Shown here: in pieces, positions 60,201-64,000 of the stretch
How positions within the stretch are numbered: the first letter of the stretch is position 1
How the letters are laid out: each line of letters opens with the position of its first letter
Assembly: GCA_949752745.1 (NCBI GenBank)
Contig: OX457031.1
Location: 43,836,269-43,900,268, forward strand
Direction: 5' to 3'
DNA length: 64,000 bases
From: Protula sp. h YS-2021
Taxonomy: Eukaryota > Annelida > Polychaeta > Sabellida > Serpulidae
Made by a program: the position numbers and the translations under genes
Notes under the pieces: generated by a model
Databases searched by the model: none
What the model saw: the letters and a program-made list of their open reading frames with translations, nothing else
Told to the model about the DNA's origin: nothing

Positions 60201-62677
60201 TGTCAAGAGTGAGAGCACGCGCTGCTGCCTTTATACCTAATTATTGGTTATTCATAGGTTTTCGCGTTCTGTTGGGTTTATGTATAGCTGGGATATATAA
60301 TAATGGTACGCATAATTGTTATTTTTCGCCTGTACAATTTTGTGTTATATTCCCGTTTATTTTTTCATATTAAAATCTTAAGATAATTCTACAATTTAAA
60401 TCCATCCATCTTAACAATTTAACCTGTTAATATACAACAATCTCTTTTTGAATGGCATTTTAAAATTATTTCTTTTAGTCCACATAGTATGCACTTCTCT
60501 ATTTCACATTCCATGCATTTGCAAATAAATTATTTCGTTCTGTTCCATATATTATAATAGTAATGGACTCTATTGAAACATCACAACGAATGAAACCTGG
60601 TGTATGTTAGTAAGTTTGAATTGCATGTGGTTATGTGATACTAGCACTCACTCCATACTTCATTCATGACTACAGATACCTTCAGTTGTTTCTTCGTCTC
60701 ATGTTTTTCATGCTTCTGCCATATTGCTGGTGCGTATAGTGTATCTTATTTGTCTAATAAAGTTGTCATTTATATAGTAAACCTTTATCTTTCACTTCAG
60801 AGAAAAGATATTTAAACAGTTTTTTTGTGCAGCCTGGTTGATGTAATCACCTCGATGGCTCATGGCAGAAGGTTATATGCAGAAAGCAAGAAAGGAAATC
60901 AAAAAGGCTACAAAAATAAACAGAAAATATCTGCCTAACTGTTTGGAGACATATGTAAATGTGCATTAAATTAATACAATATTTCATCTCAGTCAAAAGC
61001 ACAGAGTACAATTCTATACATATTCGATAAAATCGTGATGAAACCAATATTACAGCTGCTAACTTGCTCTTTATTTCATCAGAATTGTTACTGGTTTAAG
61101 CTGTTTTTTTTCTAAAAAGACACTATCTCAGTATTATGACGGAATATTAAATATTTATAGTAAGAACACCATTTACGCTATATATTCATACATGATTTTC
61201 AACGCTTTTTCTAAAGGGTTAATAGATTTGCATGGTAAGGTCAATGGCGCTGGTAATCCCAAGGTTGAGGATTAGATTCCGACCCGGGTTATAAGCGAGG
61301 TATTGAAGTTCGCTCCAGCTTCTTTAGCTGAGAGAATGTAGTAGGTTAGACGGCCTATCACAGAATTCAAGCTGAACATCTACTTTATCTCAAAAACTGT
61401 AAAATTCCACAGGAAACATGCTTTTGGAAAAAGAAATTCGGCATCATTTTTGCCTTCCGTACCACCTTCTGTTCCATATCTGCCTACAACTTTGCTCTTA
61501 TTTAGTACAAACAGATAACAGCTAATGTGGTGCCTTGTAGCCATGGCTTTCTGGTTCATTTTTAAAAACACTTCATATTGTGTTGCTATTTTTTGTGGAT
61601 CTTCGCTCGTCTTCGAATAAAATGCTTTATGGAAGGCGTTGCAGCCAGGAAAAACGCTTTTATCATGCATACCTTTTGCAGCAAATGTGTGTGCTACTTA
61701 ATCAATTTGACCTTAAGTTTATCACTTGCTAAATCATTTCAAAACAACTATTTTTGTGCAGTGTGTACCCGACTCTGACTGAAAACTGAAACTGAAACTG
61801 ACAGACAGGCATTTCTAACATGATAATCTATTAAACGACTTTCAATAATACTACAACACTTAACAATGCATAATTATGTTGACTGCATTATATACTTTGT
61901 CGAATTCAATCTACTTTCAATCTATTAAATGTCTTTCAATAATACTACAACACTTAACAATGCATAATTACGTTGACTGCATTATATACTTTGTCGAATT
62001 CAATCGACTTTCAATCTATTAAATGTCTTTCAATAATACTACAACACTTAACAGTGCATAATTACGTTGACTGTATTATATACTTTGTCGAATTCAGAAG
62101 GAGATAAATAAAAGCAAGATAAAAAATCACACTATGTCAGACCTTGTAAAAACTCCCAACAAGTGAAAACACACCGTTATTTCTACTTTTGTATGGTAGT
62201 TTTCTTTGTTTCTTTTTCTCATAAATTGTCATGCAATACTTACTATTTTGATTATGTATCAACTGTTTTATTATGCATCAACTCTACTTTGTATCAACTA
62301 TTTTATTATGTATCCACTGTTTTGTAAACGACTCAGGCATCGTAAATAGATATAAGCAAGTTAATATCTGTTTTTATACTGAGTATGTTTTCTTGTACTG
62401 GTATTTATACATATATTGGATTGTTTATTTTCACTTTCAATGGGAATTTCTCGAAAAATTTGACCGATGTTTCTCTGCCAGTGGTACAGCGTCCCTGAAA
62501 GCCTGATGTGATGTTATAGCTGTAATTCTGTCCGTAAGAAAAGTTGATCTACCGAATCATGTAAACTTTAGAGCATGTGCATTTTAATGGTTAGATCTGT
62601 GAAAGACTGGTTTACTACGGATAAGCTTGAGTGTTTGCAAGCTATACCGAGGACCATATTTTAATGTGGTACTGAAG
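57272..62677 (+). pseudogene. SLC22 pseudogene, tandem copy (continues past window)
   Basis: Exon equivalents: 57272-57566, 59541-59644, 60163-60305, 60561-60729, about 60833-60955, about 62098-62196, 62595-62677. Damage: start ATG changed to ACG (57272); frameshift in exon 1 and a stop (57367); exon 1 donor GT changed to GC (57567); MFS motif altered (TLSD becomes TSSY); TAG in exon 4 (60608); one-base insertion in exon 5; TGA in exon 6 (62164). Exons 2 and 3 keep length, frame and splice sites. It cannot encode a transporter. Exons 8-11 would lie beyond 64000. Confidence 0.9.
61837..62100. repeat. 94-bp tandem triplication in the pseudogene
   Basis: Units with TTAACAATGCATAATTA spaced 94 bp (61861, 61955, 62049), next to exon 6'. 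The intact gene has one copy at about 50310-50380. Confidence 0.9.
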
Positions 62678-64000
62678 GTAAAATCATGCGTTCATTTTAA
62701 TTTAAATGAATATAAAAACATATTGAAAAATCCTACCTTTGGCTTTAAGATATGAAGCCTTTAAAATTTATTTGACTTAAGATAACGATTATTTTTCTTT
62801 ATCTAGTCATGTCTAATATTGTTATCTTAAATTCACATATAATTGGGAAAACCAAATTAAAATCTTAAACTCAAGAACAGTGGTATCATACTGGAAAATC
62901 TTCATTTAACATAGGTTCTCTTTCCGATCTTAAATAAACTTTGCCCTTTTCACAAGTTTATAAGGCTTTTTAGAAACTTCTTTATTTTCCTTCAATTTTG
63001 AATGAGCGCCACGTTCTCTTTCACTCGCACTCCCATACCGATATGCTTTTCTTTTACAGACAAACAGGTAACACCGCACTAGATGGATCAGCATCCCTTT
63101 TATATTCTACTCACAGTCGTTTCAGTATTTCAATAATAACAACTAAATCCTTGGAGTTATATCCAGGGGATGCTGGATTGGAAAAAGTGGTGGCTTTGAG
63201 ACCAAGTGTCGTCCGTGTGTAGAGCTAATTTGGTTGAAGGGGTAATATTTAGTCAGTACTTTCTGTTTCCCACAACAAAGGCCGGTGATTTGAAATTTAC
63301 TCCAAGAAAAAGCAGCATCTAATCATGCGCACATTCCCCTTAAATAGAAGCATGTTTTACTGATTACTGATGTTCTATATATTGTATCTGTATCTACAAA
63401 TACATAGAACACTAAAGCAGGGACCATTGATTTACAAATTTATGAGTTAAGGTATTAAAAAACGTGGAGCAGCATGTTTTCCTTAAGGAAAAGATTTCTA
63501 AGTGCTGACTTGAAAGAAGTGAAATGAAGAACTCTCCTTGTACCAAAGGTAGGCGGGTAAACACCTGTGTCAGAAATTAAGCAGTGTTAATTCTTTTAGT
63601 ACTCACATGGATGACCATTGGTTGATATAACCTTCTTTTTACCTCAAACTACGATTGTACTTTTGTACACTCAATGATCCAATACAAGGCTTACCAGCCC
63701 CAAAGCAGTGCTGAATTTAGAAATATCTGAGATTCCTGGACTGTTTATTTGGGGGGAGGAGGTGGCGATGTACGTCTTTAATCAATACCCATCCCAACTC
63801 AAACGAACAAATAAACGATTTATTTTGGTGTATTCGAGAAAAGCATAAACCAAAACTATGTAGTTTGCTCCATTTAGTTAGAAAAATGACAAAGCACAAA
63901 TAAAACATTTTATTTTATATTGTTTTATTTAAACATGCTCAGATAAAATTCCATAGCTTACAATTTTATCCTCCTAAGCTAAGAAATTCCATAGGAATGA
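62678..64000. other. Pseudogene intron 7 equivalent
   Basis: Colinear with 50930-52710 but without the fold-back element. ORFs at 62998-63222 and 63717-63908 are chance frames. Confidence 0.6.

Larger units (their letters stand above)
56715..64000. repeat. Tandem segmental duplicate of 36950-52700
   Basis: From about 56720 the sequence matches the region from about 36960, starting at TTCAATT...ACCCTAT and ATGCTTCAAAG, and continues colinearly to the window end (63990 corresponds to about 52700). Copy 1 is longer because it gained copies A and B of the Helentron-like element, the fold-back element and array expansions. Both exons and introns align, so this was a DNA-level tandem duplication, not retroposition. 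Confidence 0.85.

Noticed and set aside
57272..62677. A second functional SLC22 gene
   Set aside because: Lost ATG, lost donor, multiple stops and frameshifts; treated as a pseudogene.

Overview
The window looks like nuclear DNA from a marine invertebrate, most likely a mollusc or other lophotrochozoan (inference). It is AT-rich and intron-rich, with TA and AAT microsatellites, GACA/GACG-type minisatellites and many non-autonomous mobile elements. There is no operon structure, no ribosome-binding pattern and no rRNA gene. Almost every long open frame is a chance ORF or lies inside a repeat. The two real genes had to be assembled from short exons, using splice sites and reading phase.

Region 1 (614-18055, minus strand) is one 15-exon gene, predicted at 844 residues. 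It encodes a type I membrane protein: signal peptide, two discoidin/galactose-binding-like modules, a Thr/Ser/Pro-rich stalk made of tiny phase 1-1 exons, an SEA domain with a GSV cleavage-type motif, one transmembrane helix and a long Arg/Ser-rich cytoplasmic tail. Its introns hold minisatellites, microsatellites and several inverted-repeat elements. All 15 exons join in phase with no stop.

Region 2 (18056-36950) has no convincing host gene. It holds a dead Tc1/mariner transposon (20779-21840), a MITE with TTAA ends (24464-25067), a degraded DIRS-like retroelement on the minus strand (about 25480-30065), a further inverted-repeat element (32120-33045) and a tandem array of a nuclear-receptor-site-rich satellite (34570-35870).

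Region 3 (36950-56715) carries a complete 11-exon, 548-residue SLC22-family transporter (major facilitator superfamily) on the plus strand at 42040-56437. A 4.5 kb Helentron-like element with about 28 satellite units lies just upstream. A shorter copy of the same element lies in intron 1, with 136-bp x10 and 151-bp x3 tandem arrays. A fold-back element with an 8-bp target-site duplication lies in intron 7.

Region 4 (56715-64000) is a diverged tandem copy of region 3. It contains an SLC22 pseudogene (lost start codon, stops, frameshifts) that runs off the window. It lacks the two Helentron-like copies, the fold-back element and the expanded arrays, so it acts as a natural empty-site control for them.

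The most notable combination is an SLC22 transporter gene flanked and penetrated by arrays carrying dozens of extended nuclear-receptor half-sites (TCAAGGTCA), spread by a Helentron-like element. Second is the SEA/discoidin membrane protein with its modular mini-exon stalk and a tandemly duplicated splice donor.
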